DNA of 64,000 nt from DASYKS01 sp035995205 (GCA_035995205.1 DASYKS010000014.1:1-64000), one strand, 5' to 3'; numbered from the stretch's first letter, positions 35,486-44,355 are shown. The notes: generated from the sequence alone by a model not told the origin. A program made the numbers and translations.

Positions 35486-36208
35486 ATGCGTCTGCTCCTG
35501 GTCGAAGACTCCCAACGCCTGCGCTCCACGCTGGAGCGCGGTCTGCGCAAGCTCGGCCATGCGGTCGATGCCGCGGCGGATGGGCGCGAGGGGCTTTGGC
35601 TCGCGACCGAAAACAGCTACGACGCGATCGTCCTCGACCTGCTGCTGCCGGAAATCGACGGCTACACCGTGTTGAAACAGCTGCGCGAGCGAGGCAAGAC
35701 TTCCCCGGTGTTGATCCTGTCGGCGAAAGACCTGGTGGAAGACCGGGTGCATGGGCTCGATCTCGGCGCCGACGATTACCTGGTCAAGCCGTTCGCGTTC
35801 GAAGAGCTGGTCGCCCGCCTGCAGGCCCTCTCCCGGCGCGGCCATCAGGTGGCCTCTCCCGCGCTCGTGGTCGGGCCGCTGTCGGTTGATCTCGCCGCAC
35901 GCCGGGTTTGGTGCGACGGGCGCGAGGTGCGCTTGACCGCGCGCGAATTCAGCGTTTTGGAGCTGCTCGCGCTGCGGCGCGGCGAAGTGGTGTCGCGTCG
36001 CGAGCTGTGGGAGCACCTTTACGAGTTCGAGGACGAGGCGGCGAGCAACGTGGTCGACGTCCTGGTCTACAGCATGCGGAAGAAGCTCGAAGCCGCCGAC
36101 GGCGTGGGTTCCTCCCGGTTGATCCAGACCCGCCGTGGCCAGGGCTACCTGCTCGACGCGGCTCCCGCGGAACCGACAGGCGAAGCGGCGGGCGAGGGCG
36201 CGCCGTGA
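35486..36208 (+). CDS. OmpR/PhoB-family response regulator
   Basis: A 240-residue protein: receiver domain (1-118) with acidic pocket Glu7-Asp8, phospho-acceptor Asp51 (VLDLLLPEIDGY), SAKD with the conserved Lys, and a winged-helix DNA-binding domain (about 128-225, LTAREFSVLELLALRRGEVVSRRELWEHLY). It is activated by the sensor kinase encoded next, whose GTG overlaps its stop. Target genes are unknown. Confidence 0.94.
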   Translation: MRLLLVEDSQRLRSTLERGLRKLGHAVDAAADGREGLWLATENSYDAIVLDLLLPEIDGYTVLKQLRERGKTSPVLILSAKDLVEDRVHGLDLGADDYLVKPFAFEELVARLQALSRRGHQVASPALVVGPLSVDLAARRVWCDGREVRLTAREFSVLELLALRRGEVVSRRELWEHLYEFEDEAASNVVDVLVYSMRKKLEAADGVGSSRLIQTRRGQGYLLDAAPAEPTGEAAGEGAP

Positions 36209-37665
36209 GATCGCTCCGTAGCCGGTTGACGCTTTATCTCCTGGTCGGCTCGGGCGCGTTGCTCGCGCTCGGCGGGTTCTTCCTCTATCGGGTGATCTCC
36301 TCTCGGCTGGAAAGCGACTTCGACCAACAGCTGGTGGCCAAGGCCCAATCTCTCGCCCTGCTCACGGAAGCGGCGGAAGGCGCCGTCTGGGTCGAGCTGC
36401 CCGAAGAGGGAATGCCCGAATTCGCGACCGGCTCTCGCGCCGAGTTCTTCCAGTTCTGGGTCGCCGGCGGCCGGGTGCTTCGGCGCTCGAATTCGCTCGC
36501 CGGGCGCAATCTGCCCCGCCTCGCCGCATCGAAGAGCTCATCGAGCGCGCCGCGCCTGTGGGACTCGCATCTGCCGGACGGCCGGCCCGGCCGGTTGGTC
36601 CAGCTCACGGTCCTGCCGCGCATCGACGACCATCCCGCGGGCGAAGGGGCGGAGGCCGGCGCCGAAGTGCGGTTCGACCCGGCGGGGCCGAAGGCCACGC
36701 TGGTGCTCGCGCGCAGTCGCGGCAACCTCGACCGGTTTCTCGCCGAGACGCGGTTTTGGCTCGGCGTTTCGTTCTTCTTCCTGCTCGCCGGTCTCGCCGG
36801 CTTGATCCGCTTGAGCCTCGGGTTGGGGCTCTCGCCGCTCTCCCGGCTGGTCTCTCGGATCGAACGGCTGGACGCCGGCTCGCTCGGCGAGCGGATCGAC
36901 CCGACCGACGTGCCGGGCGAGATTTCGGTCGTGGTCCACCGGATCAACGATCTGCTCGGCCGGCTGGAGACCTCGTTCGCGCGCGAGAAGGCGTTCTCGG
37001 CGCACCTGGCCCACGAGCTTCGCACGCCGCTCGCCGAGCTGCGCGCAGCGACCGAGGTGGGATTGCGTTGGCCGGACGACCCCGCTTCGGTCGCCGCGAG
37101 CCTCGAAGACGCCCGGGCGATCGGCCTGCACATGGAGCGGATCGCCGAAAACCTGCTCGCTCTGGCGCGGAGCGAAAGCGCCCAGGAGGCGCCGGTGGAA
37201 GTCGAGGTGCCGTTGCGCTCCGCGATCGACGAGGCGTGGCGGCCGCTCGCGCGCGCCGCGGCGGAAAAGAAGATCGAGCTGAAGAACGAGATCCCCGAAG
37301 AGCTCGCCCTACCCACCGACCGGGCGAAGTTTGGGCTGATCCTGGCGAACCTGCTCGACAACGCGGTGGTCCACGGCACGCCCGGCGGCTGGGTCGCCTG
37401 CCGGGCGCTCGACGGAGCGAATCATGGCGCGAACGGGGCGAGCCCCGCGGCGATCGGCTTCGCGGTGAGCAACCCGGCGGCGGATCTTTCGCCCGCCGAC
37501 CTGCCCCATCTGTTCGATCGCTTCTGGCAGAAGGACCCGGCGCGCTCCGGCCCGCACGCGGGCCTTGGCCTGCCGCTGGTCGCCTCGCTGGGCCGAGCGC
37601 TCGGCCTCGCCGTCGCCGCGGAGCTCGAAGGGGGGCGGCTGGAGATCCGCTTGGCCAAGTTGTGA
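36205..37665 (+). CDS. Membrane sensor histidine kinase with HAMP domain
   Basis: A 486-residue kinase starting at GTG 36205, which overlaps the response regulator stop (GTGA). Transmembrane helices lie at about 9-30 and 186-206 around a 155-residue periplasmic sensor region; HAMP follows (LSRLVSRIERLDAGSL). Phospho-acceptor His270 is in HLAHELRTPLAEL; the ATP-binding domain shows the N-box NLLDNAVVHG and the G-box GLGLPLV. The sensed signal is unknown. Partner of the upstream regulator. Confidence 0.95.
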   Translation: MRSLRSRLTLYLLVGSGALLALGGFFLYRVISSRLESDFDQQLVAKAQSLALLTEAAEGAVWVELPEEGMPEFATGSRAEFFQFWVAGGRVLRRSNSLAGRNLPRLAASKSSSSAPRLWDSHLPDGRPGRLVQLTVLPRIDDHPAGEGAEAGAEVRFDPAGPKATLVLARSRGNLDRFLAETRFWLGVSFFFLLAGLAGLIRLSLGLGLSPLSRLVSRIERLDAGSLGERIDPTDVPGEISVVVHRINDLLGRLETSFAREKAFSAHLAHELRTPLAELRAATEVGLRWPDDPASVAASLEDARAIGLHMERIAENLLALARSESAQEAPVEVEVPLRSAIDEAWRPLARAAAEKKIELKNEIPEELALPTDRAKFGLILANLLDNAVVHGTPGGWVACRALDGANHGANGASPAAIGFAVSNPAADLSPADLPHLFDRFWQKDPARSGPHAGLGLPLVASLGRALGLAVAAELEGGRLEIRLAKL

Positions 37666-37772
37666 GCCCCCGGCAGCGTCCGTGCCGTCCCCCTCTTACG
37701 TCGAGGCGGCACTGTTTCTCCTCCGGGGGACCCCGCCTTCACGTCGGAGGAGGGATCAGGGAAGGACGAGGA

Positions 37773-38702
37773 ATGAGCGCACGACATGTAATTTCACTCG
37801 CGGATCTCGATGCCGCGACGATCCGCCGGATCGTCGACATGGCCGTCGCGATCGGCGCCGGCAAGCCGTACGGCAAACCGCTCGCCGACAAGGTGGTCGG
37901 CGTCTACTTCAAGAAGACTTCAACCCGGACGCGCACCGCCTTTACGATCGGCGCGATGAAGCTCGGCGCCTCGGTGATCTCCTACGGGCCGAACGATCTG
38001 CAGATCAATACGGGCGAAACGCTCGAAGACACGGCGCGCGTGTTGGAAAACTACCTCGACGCCCTGGTCATTCGGACGAACGAGCCGATCGAGGAGATGC
38101 GCGTCTTAGCCTCCGCGGGCAAACTGCCGATCGTCAACGCGATGAGCGATTCCGAGCACCCGACCCAGGCGCTGTGCGATCTCGCGGCGCTCGAAGAGCA
38201 CTTCGGCCGTCTCGAAGGGCTCCACGTGCTCTACCTCGGCGAGGGGAACAACACGACGACCGCTCTCGCTCGCGCGTTCGGCAAACTGCCGAACATGCGG
38301 CTCACGATCGTCACGCCCGAAGGCTACGGCATTCCGGACGCGGTCGTGGCCGAGGCGCAAGGCTACGCCGCGTCGACCGGCTCGAAGATCGAGCAGCACC
38401 ACAGCATGGACGACCTGCCGGTCGGCGCGGACGCGGTCTATTCCACACGCTGGATGACCATGGGAGTGCAGAAGAAGGACGCCGATTGGCTGGAGCGCTT
38501 CCGCCCCTACACGATCGACCCCGCCGTGATGGCCCGGGTTTCGAAGAGCGACACAGTCTTCATGCACGACCTGCCCGCCATGCGCGGCTACGAGGTGGTG
38601 GACGAGGTGCTCGACGGGCCGCAGAGCATCGCGTTCCGCCAGGCGTTCCACAAGATGTCGAGCGCGATGGGCGTGCTTTCGTACTGCATTCTCGGGCACT
38701 AG
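37773..38702 (+). CDS. Ornithine carbamoyltransferase-like protein with HDLPA motif
   Basis: A 309-residue transcarbamylase (ATG with AAGGACGAGGA upstream). Carbamoyl phosphate site KTSTRTRTAF and HPTQALCDL are intact. The amino-acid-side loop that reads HCLPA in classical ornithine transcarbamylases reads HDLPA here (MHDLPAMRGYEV), replacing the catalytic Cys by Asp. It lies outside the arginine operon, which has its own carbamoyltransferase at 63278. It may carbamoylate another amine, act in ornithine catabolism, or be a true OTCase of a divergent clade. Confidence 0.85.
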   Translation: MSARHVISLADLDAATIRRIVDMAVAIGAGKPYGKPLADKVVGVYFKKTSTRTRTAFTIGAMKLGASVISYGPNDLQINTGETLEDTARVLENYLDALVIRTNEPIEEMRVLASAGKLPIVNAMSDSEHPTQALCDLAALEEHFGRLEGLHVLYLGEGNNTTTALARAFGKLPNMRLTIVTPEGYGIPDAVVAEAQGYAASTGSKIEQHHSMDDLPVGADAVYSTRWMTMGVQKKDADWLERFRPYTIDPAVMARVSKSDTVFMHDLPAMRGYEVVDEVLDGPQSIAFRQAFHKMSSAMGVLSYCILGH

Positions 38703-38751
38703 GAGAAACTCCGTCCCATCGCGCCCCCGCGGGCGGGGAGCGTGCCGTATC

Positions 38752-39456
38752 ATGGGGTCTACGCCTATGACCGCCGCGCGCACGCTCCCCGATCCGTTGC
38801 CGATCTTCCCGCTCACCGGGACGCTCCTGCTGCCGGCCAACTGGCTGCCGCTCAACATCTTCGAGCCCCGTTACCTCGCGATGGTCGAGGACGCGATGGC
38901 CGAAGAGAAGACGATCGGCATGATTCAGCCGTTCACGGCGCGCCACGACAACGCGCCTCCCTACGAGGTGCTGCTCGAAGAGATCGAGGATCACCCCTCG
39001 CTCTACCGGGTCGGCTGCGCCGGCCGGATCGAGCGCTGCGAACGGCAGCCGGACGGCCGGTTCCTGATCCTGCTCCGTGGCGTCTCCCGATTCCGGGTCG
39101 CGAGCGAGCTGCCCCTCCATCGCGGGTATCGCCGGGTCGTGCCCGACTATCGCGGTTTCACCCGCGACGAGGCCGAGGGATCGGTGCAGCTCGATCCGCG
39201 ACGTCTGCTCGCCGCGGTGCGCGCCTTCGCTGGCCGCCAAGGGCTCGAATTCGACGACGAGGTGCTCGATGCTCTCCCCGGCATCTCGCTGCTCAACGGC
39301 CTCTCGGTCGCCCTGCCGTTCCGCTCGGACGAAAAGCAGGCGCTGCTCGAAGCCGAAACCCCCGCCGAGCGCGAAGAGATGCTCCTCACCCTCCTCGGCA
39401 TGGGCGTCGACCTCGTCGACCCAGAAGATCGCTACGTCCCGCCGATCCTCAACTGA
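38752..39456 (+). CDS. LON substrate-binding domain protein
   Basis: A 234-residue protein made of the N-terminal substrate-recognition domain of Lon proteases without ATPase or protease parts: PIFPLTGTLLLPANWLPLNIFEPRYLAMVEDAM, then VGCAGRIERCERQPDGRFLILLRGVSRFRV. ATG 38752 is used (GGGGAG about 10 nt upstream); ATG 38767 is possible. Such stand-alone domains are common and of unclear function, perhaps adaptors. Confidence 0.92.
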   Translation: MGSTPMTAARTLPDPLPIFPLTGTLLLPANWLPLNIFEPRYLAMVEDAMAEEKTIGMIQPFTARHDNAPPYEVLLEEIEDHPSLYRVGCAGRIERCERQPDGRFLILLRGVSRFRVASELPLHRGYRRVVPDYRGFTRDEAEGSVQLDPRRLLAAVRAFAGRQGLEFDDEVLDALPGISLLNGLSVALPFRSDEKQALLEAETPAEREEMLLTLLGMGVDLVDPEDRYVPPILN

Positions 39457-39475
39457 GGGGCTCGTGGCTCACGAC

Positions 39476-39581
39476 AGCCCTCACCCCCGGCCCCTCTCCC
39501 AAAGGGAGAGGGGAGAACAGCCGAGAGACGTTTCTGCTTTGCTCCCCTCTCCCTGTGGGAGAGGGGTCGGGGGTGAGGGCT
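39476..39581. repeat. 106-bp palindromic element, copy 1
   Basis: Terminal inverted repeats of 25 bp (AGCCCTCACCCCCGGCCCCT... and its complement, 24 of 25 matching) enclose a second hairpin pair (CTCTCCC and GGGAGAG) and an unpaired centre. The second copy at 57835-57940 has the same length and arrangement but a different centre. The right end lies one base before the hemW start codon. Confidence 0.88.
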
Positions 39582-39582
39582 G

Positions 39583-40764
39583 ATGCGGCAGGCCGCTGCC
39601 GACTCTGACAGGGCGTCGGACGCCGCTCTGCCCGGCCTTTACCTCCACGTTCCGTTCTGCTCCGCGATCTGCCCCTACTGCGATTTCGCGGTGCTCACGG
39701 GGGGCGCCGAAAAACGCCGCCGCTTCGTCGCATCGATCCTCACCGAGATTGCGCTTTGGGCCGATTCCGGATGGCGGGGTTTCGACACGATCTACTTCGG
39801 CGGCGGCACTCCTTCCGCGCTTGCGCCCGAGCAGATCGGCGAGATCCTCGATCGCGTCTACGCCACCTTCCCGGAAAGCCGCGACGCGCGGATCTTCCTC
39901 GAAGCGAACCCCGAAGACGCGAGCGCCGAAAGTTTCGCCGCGCTCCGCGCGCTCGAGGTGGCCACCCTCTCGCTCGGCGTCCAGACGTTCGAGCCGGAGG
40001 AGCTCGCCTTCCTCGGCCGCCGCCACACACCGGAGCAGGGGGAGAGGGCGTTCCATCTCGCCCGAGAAGCGGGATTCCCGACCGTCTCGCTCGATCTGAT
40101 CTTCGGTCTCCCCGACCAGACCCCCGCCACTTGGCGCCGCTCGCTCGAAGCCGCCGTCCGGCTAGGCGCCGACCACATCTCTTGCTACCAGCTCACGATT
40201 CACGAGGGGACGCCGTTCGGCTTCCGCCGCGACCGCGGCCACCTCGCCGAAATGCCCGAGCCCGCGCAGGCAGAGATCTTCCACCTCACCCACCAGTTGC
40301 TAGGAGACGCCGGCTACGAGGGCTACGAAGTCTCGAACTTCGCCCTCACGCCGCAGCACCGCTCCCGCCACAACCAGAAATACTGGCGTCACGTTCCCTA
40401 CCTCGGACTCGGCCCCTCCGCCCACTCCTTCGACGGTGAGCGCCGCTGGTGGAACGAGCGGAAGCTCGGGCCCTGGGAAGCGAATATTGACCAGCACACC
40501 CGTCCGATCGCGGACTCCGAAGTCCTCACGCCCGCCAATCTCGCGCTCGAAGCGCTGATGCTTGGTCTCCGCACGAAAGAGGGCCTCGACCTCGGGCTGT
40601 TCCGGGAACGCTATGGCGTGGATCTCGAAGCGAGGAACGCCGAACTGCTGGACCGGGCGATTCTGGACGGGATGCTGGTCCGCGAAGGGGAGAGCCTGAA
40701 GCCTACGCTCGGGGGCTTCGCGGTGGCCGATGGTTTGGCGCGGGATTTTGAGGTGGGGGAGTAG
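39583..40764 (+). CDS. hemW: HemW-family radical SAM protein
   Basis: A 393-residue protein with the radical SAM cluster CSAICPYC (Cys26, Cys30, Cys33), GGGTPS, and the HemW signature RHNQKYW near 265. HemW is a heme chaperone related to oxygen-independent coproporphyrinogen III oxidase and lacks the fourth N-terminal cysteine of true HemN, as here. Its ATG sits one base after a 106-bp repeat, whose GTGAGGG end is the only Shine-Dalgarno-like sequence available. Confidence 0.93.
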   Translation: MRQAAADSDRASDAALPGLYLHVPFCSAICPYCDFAVLTGGAEKRRRFVASILTEIALWADSGWRGFDTIYFGGGTPSALAPEQIGEILDRVYATFPESRDARIFLEANPEDASAESFAALRALEVATLSLGVQTFEPEELAFLGRRHTPEQGERAFHLAREAGFPTVSLDLIFGLPDQTPATWRRSLEAAVRLGADHISCYQLTIHEGTPFGFRRDRGHLAEMPEPAQAEIFHLTHQLLGDAGYEGYEVSNFALTPQHRSRHNQKYWRHVPYLGLGPSAHSFDGERRWWNERKLGPWEANIDQHTRPIADSEVLTPANLALEALMLGLRTKEGLDLGLFRERYGVDLEARNAELLDRAILDGMLVREGESLKPTLGGFAVADGLARDFEVGE

Positions 40765-40794
40765 GGGGTAGCCCGGGGTGGCGGTGATCCTTCC

Positions 40795-40922
40795 CGTCAA
40801 ACAACCATCAAACAACAGTCATGGCTGTAGCACATTGATTTTCAGTAGCTTGCGGGCCTCCTCGGGTCGTGGAGGCGCAGTAAGAGGGCAAGCCATCAAA
40901 CAATCAGGCGGTCGCCTATAAT
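40795..40922 (+). promoter_or_regulatory. Candidate promoter of the CHAT operon with three TCAAACAA repeats
   Basis: TATAAT at 40917-40922 ends 7 nt before the ATG at 40930, so a transcript starting at the normal distance would begin at or next to the ATG (leaderless). There is no good -35 box. Three copies of TCAAACAA occur at 40797, 40808 and 40896; two are 11 bp apart and the third is 88 bp (eight turns of 11) further on. An activator binding site is possible. Confidence 0.5.
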
Positions 40923-40929
40923 CGCCACG

Positions 40930-42000
40930 ATGCCGAATCCGGGCGACGACGTTCTCGACCTCTCCATTCTGGATGCGGGAGACCGTGCGGTCGTTCTGGG
41001 ACGCTGGGGCAGCGATGTCGCGATCGGCCGGTTGGCGATCGATGCCACGTCTCTCGGCGATCTGGAGAGCTTCCGTGACCGCCTCGATCGCGCGTTGCGC
41101 GGCGCCGCCGACCCGCCCCCGTTCGAGGATCTGAAGGGTCTCGGCAACCGGCTGTTCGAGTACGCGATTCGTGACGATCTGCGTTCGTTGTACGACAACC
41201 TTCCGGAGTCGCTGACGCGAATCCATCTCCTGAGCAACCAGGCGAGAATTCAGCGTCTCCCCTGGGAGTACCTGGGGTTTCCTCAACACGCACCGGGTCA
41301 CCCTTCGCGGGAGCGTTCGGTTGTCCGGATCGTTCCGACGCGCGGGCGCAAGGCGCCGGAGCCCAAGAAGCTCGGCGAGACGGTGCGCGTCCTCTTCGTA
41401 TCCGCGGCGCCGCGCGACCAGAACGAGGTCGATTTCGAATCGGTGCGCGAGGCGATTCAACGGGCTTTCCAGGCTCTGATGCCACCGCGGTTCACGATCG
41501 AAGCGGTCGATGGCGCGAACCGTGCCTCCTTTCGCAAAGCCGTGGCCGAAGGGTCGTTCGACATCCTGCATTTCTCCGGACACGGCCGGGTGGACGAAAA
41601 AGGCCAGGGTCGTATCCTGCTCGTCAATCGCAAGACATCGAAAACCGACGAGTTGCCGGCCGACCAGCTCTGTACCCTCTTGGCCGGGAAAGGAATCCGT
41701 CTGGTGGTCTTGAGCGCCTGCGAGACCGCCACCGGCAACTTCGCGGACGATTTCGCGACCATCGCGGAGGCGCTCGTCCAGAGCGGGATTCCCGCGGTCG
41801 TCGCGAACCAGCTGCCGGTGACCAACCGCGCGATGGCCAGCTTCGTCGGTCCGCTCTACGAAGAGCTTCTGCAGAGCGGCGATATCGACCGCGCGGTCGC
41901 CGAGGGGCGAATCGCCTTGGATGTCGAGCTCGAGAGTTTCGAGTGGGGCATCCCAACCCTTTACCGGCACTACGCCGCAAGTCAGCTTTACCAGCCATGA
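40930..42000 (+). CDS. CHAT-domain caspase-like protease
   Basis: A 356-residue protein. An N-terminal region with LPWEYL (110-115) precedes the CHAT protease fold: catalytic His218 in ILHFSGHGRV and Cys264 in VVLSACETATG, followed by the family's substrate-pocket segment VANQLPVTNRAM. CHAT proteases are caspase relatives that cut a partner protein when activated, for example in type III-E CRISPR (Craspase). There is no fused TPR or NTPase sensor. Its stop overlaps the next gene's start (ATGA), and a lipase gene follows, so the proteolytic target may be one of these partners. No Shine-Dalgarno is seen before the ATG. Confidence 0.9.
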   Translation: MPNPGDDVLDLSILDAGDRAVVLGRWGSDVAIGRLAIDATSLGDLESFRDRLDRALRGAADPPPFEDLKGLGNRLFEYAIRDDLRSLYDNLPESLTRIHLLSNQARIQRLPWEYLGFPQHAPGHPSRERSVVRIVPTRGRKAPEPKKLGETVRVLFVSAAPRDQNEVDFESVREAIQRAFQALMPPRFTIEAVDGANRASFRKAVAEGSFDILHFSGHGRVDEKGQGRILLVNRKTSKTDELPADQLCTLLAGKGIRLVVLSACETATGNFADDFATIAEALVQSGIPAVVANQLPVTNRAMASFVGPLYEELLQSGDIDRAVAEGRIALDVELESFEWGIPTLYRHYAASQLYQP

Positions 42001-42998
42001 AGCTCCCGCCCTTCACTCTCGTCTATCGCCCGGGGCATGCGGGCGGCGAGCGGAAAACCCGCGAGAAGAAGCTGATCGCAGAGCTCGGCGAGAGCTTTGA
42101 GGATCTTCCGCTTTCGCTCGGTCAGCTCAAGCCGATGATGCGCAGCTCGCTGCTCGAAAACGTTGAGCGATCGGCCGATCGATCCAGCTCCGTGCTTTCC
42201 TTGGCCGTGGCCGTGAATGACCTGCGGCGTCAGGCCAAAGTCGAGACGATTGGATTTTGGGATTTGAGCTCGCAGGTGGGCGGACTCCCGAGGGTGATCG
42301 AGGCGCTGAACAAAGCGCAGACCGTCTTTACGTTCTTCGATGTTCAGGCGGCCGTGCCGTCCGGGCTGATCAGCCGGCCGGAAAGGGTCATTGCCTGGGC
42401 GAAAGAAAAAACGCAGGCGCCGCTTGACCCCCAGGTGATCGAAGAGATCGGCAATAACGTGATCTACGAGGATTTCGCCGAGCGAGCTAAAGGGGTGCGC
42501 AGCGGACTGGGACTCGACCACTTGATCGGCATTGTGCCGGCCATGGTGGCCTTCGAGGAACAAGACGGGATCTATTGGAACTTCTTTGCCACGAGCGAGC
42601 CTCAGGTTCTGTTGGTCTCCACCTTCGACATTTCCACTTACGCACGCCGGGCCAAGCGGCCGTTCGAGGTGGCGGTGGCGGGAATTGCGCTCTCAGTGCT
42701 GCTCGTCAACCTTAATCCGGCCCTCGAATTCCACGAAGAGAGCCGGGGTTGCCTCTTCGACTTCAACGGAAACCGTGAGTCCATTGTCGAGACTTTCCGT
42801 GCGGGGACCATCGAGCCTTCGTGCCGAGAGAAGATTCAACCCAAGTACCGAGAGGCTGCCATGGCAATGATGGCGGCGCTTCGCGAGATCCGGCTCCCGG
42901 ACAGCCCCAAGACCTCATCTTCGGGCAAAGCCTCGCGAGCCAAAGAGTCAACGAAAAAGACTACAGGTCCGGGTAACCGGACCGCGAGGAAAGCATGA
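41997..42998 (+). CDS. Unrecognised protein between CHAT protease and lipase
   Basis: A 333-residue protein overlapping both neighbours by 4 nt. I do not recognise it. It has no signal peptide or clear membrane helix; the central part (LIGIVPAMVAFEE, YWNFFATSEP, VAGIALSVLLVNLNP) looks like an alpha/beta fold, and a C-terminal segment has two Cys about 25 residues apart (GCLFDFNGN near 250 and SCREK near 275). The final 30 residues are a Lys/Ser/Thr-rich disordered tail. It could be a sensor or the substrate that CHAT cleaves to release the lipase. Confidence 0.85.
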   Translation: MKLPPFTLVYRPGHAGGERKTREKKLIAELGESFEDLPLSLGQLKPMMRSSLLENVERSADRSSSVLSLAVAVNDLRRQAKVETIGFWDLSSQVGGLPRVIEALNKAQTVFTFFDVQAAVPSGLISRPERVIAWAKEKTQAPLDPQVIEEIGNNVIYEDFAERAKGVRSGLGLDHLIGIVPAMVAFEEQDGIYWNFFATSEPQVLLVSTFDISTYARRAKRPFEVAVAGIALSVLLVNLNPALEFHEESRGCLFDFNGNRESIVETFRAGTIEPSCREKIQPKYREAAMAMMAALREIRLPDSPKTSSSGKASRAKESTKKTTGPGNRTARKA

Positions 42999-44338
42999 CC
43001 GAAGTTGTCGTCTTCATCCCTGGAGTGATGGGCTCCGTGCTTCGGCTCGGAAACGAAGTCATCTGGCCCGGCTCGGCCTGGAGCCTGGTCGGTGCGTATC
43101 AGAAAATGACCGAGTTGCTCCGCACCGATCTCGTCGCGACCGACGTGATCCGCGACTTTGCGATCGCCGAGCAGTACACCAGTTTGCTCGACGACCTCCG
43201 GACCTTCGGGTTCAAGGAGGGAGAGCGTCTCGTCCTCTTTCCGTACGACTGGCGGAAATCCAACGCGGTGGCTGCCGAGGGGCTCGCGCAGCGGCTGGAT
43301 GACCTGGTGGCCGCGGATTCCGATGTGGAGATCACCTTGCTGGCCCACAGCATGGGCGGGTTGGTGAGCCGATATTTTCTCGAGTCCGGCCAATTCAACA
43401 CGCGCCCCGGCTACGCGGCGATTCGGCGCCTGATCGCTCTCGCCACCCCTCATCGCGGGGCGCCGCTCGCTCTGGCGGCCGCGGTGGGCAAGCAGAAGCG
43501 CTTGTTTTTGAGCGCCGAGCAGGTCCACCTCCTGGCGAGCCATCCGGAGTTTCCGTCGGTGTACCAGCTTCTGCCGCCGCTCGGCGAGCCGTTCGCGTGG
43601 GACGGTGGATTCAGCCAGAAGCTCGCCACTCTCGATGTGTACGATTCGATCACCGCTTCGGCGCTCGGCCTGGTCGAAGAAAACCTTCAATCGGCGCGAC
43701 AGTTTCACGCCGGCCTCGATCCTGCCAAGCGCCCGGAGTTTGTTCGCTATTTCCTCTTTTACGGCACCCGGCAGACGACGATCTCGGCCTCTTCGGTCCG
43801 CCTTAAGGCCGCGGATCCGAAGTCGCGGGTCGAGAACCTGGAGATCGAAGACGGCGGCGATGGCACCGTGCCCGTCTGGAGCGGAATGCTTCCCGGTGTT
43901 CAGGGTCGAGCGGTAGGAGGAGAGCACGGCTCGATCTACAAGAACGCCGATCTACGCCGCACCCTCGGGGTCCTGTTGGGCTACACCGGCATCCTCGCCG
44001 CGGCCGCGGCGACCACCTCGGTCGAGGTCGCGGTGCGTGATCGGGTGGTCGAGCCCGAAGATCTGATGCATGTCTCCCTTGCCTTGAGCTCCGGCGTACC
44101 GAAGCTCGAAGGCAGCCTACGTCTGGAGCGCGCCATTCTGAGCACCACGGGCACGCTCGACAAGTTTGTTTCGGCCGGGAATCCCTATTCGATTCGCTAT
44201 GAAGGAGCGGACGCGGAGCGCCTGGCCGTGACCCTTGATGCGCCTGAGCTTCCCGGGCTCTATCGGCTATCTTTCACCAACCCAAGCGGAACGATGGTCC
44301 TCGGGTTCGATGATTTCTTCGTCCAGGAACCTGCGTAG
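42995..44338 (+). CDS. LCAT-like alpha/beta hydrolase (lipase)
   Basis: A 447-residue cytosolic-looking protein without signal peptide. FIPGVMGSVLRL forms the oxyanion start and nucleophile Ser119 lies in LLAHSMGGLVSRYF; the catalytic Asp289 is in GGDGTVP and His311 in GGEHGS, the order seen in lecithin:cholesterol acyltransferase-type lipases. WRKSNAVAAEGLA matches the family's PYDWR segment. A C-terminal beta domain of about 120 residues follows. It would hydrolyse or transfer acyl chains of membrane phospholipids, a suitable effector if released inside the cell. Starts in a 4-nt overlap with the middle gene. Confidence 0.9.
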   Translation: MTEVVVFIPGVMGSVLRLGNEVIWPGSAWSLVGAYQKMTELLRTDLVATDVIRDFAIAEQYTSLLDDLRTFGFKEGERLVLFPYDWRKSNAVAAEGLAQRLDDLVAADSDVEITLLAHSMGGLVSRYFLESGQFNTRPGYAAIRRLIALATPHRGAPLALAAAVGKQKRLFLSAEQVHLLASHPEFPSVYQLLPPLGEPFAWDGGFSQKLATLDVYDSITASALGLVEENLQSARQFHAGLDPAKRPEFVRYFLFYGTRQTTISASSVRLKAADPKSRVENLEIEDGGDGTVPVWSGMLPGVQGRAVGGEHGSIYKNADLRRTLGVLLGYTGILAAAAATTSVEVAVRDRVVEPEDLMHVSLALSSGVPKLEGSLRLERAILSTTGTLDKFVSAGNPYSIRYEGADAERLAVTLDAPELPGLYRLSFTNPSGTMVLGFDDFFVQEPA

Positions 44339-44355
44339 TTCCCAACGCGAGAACT

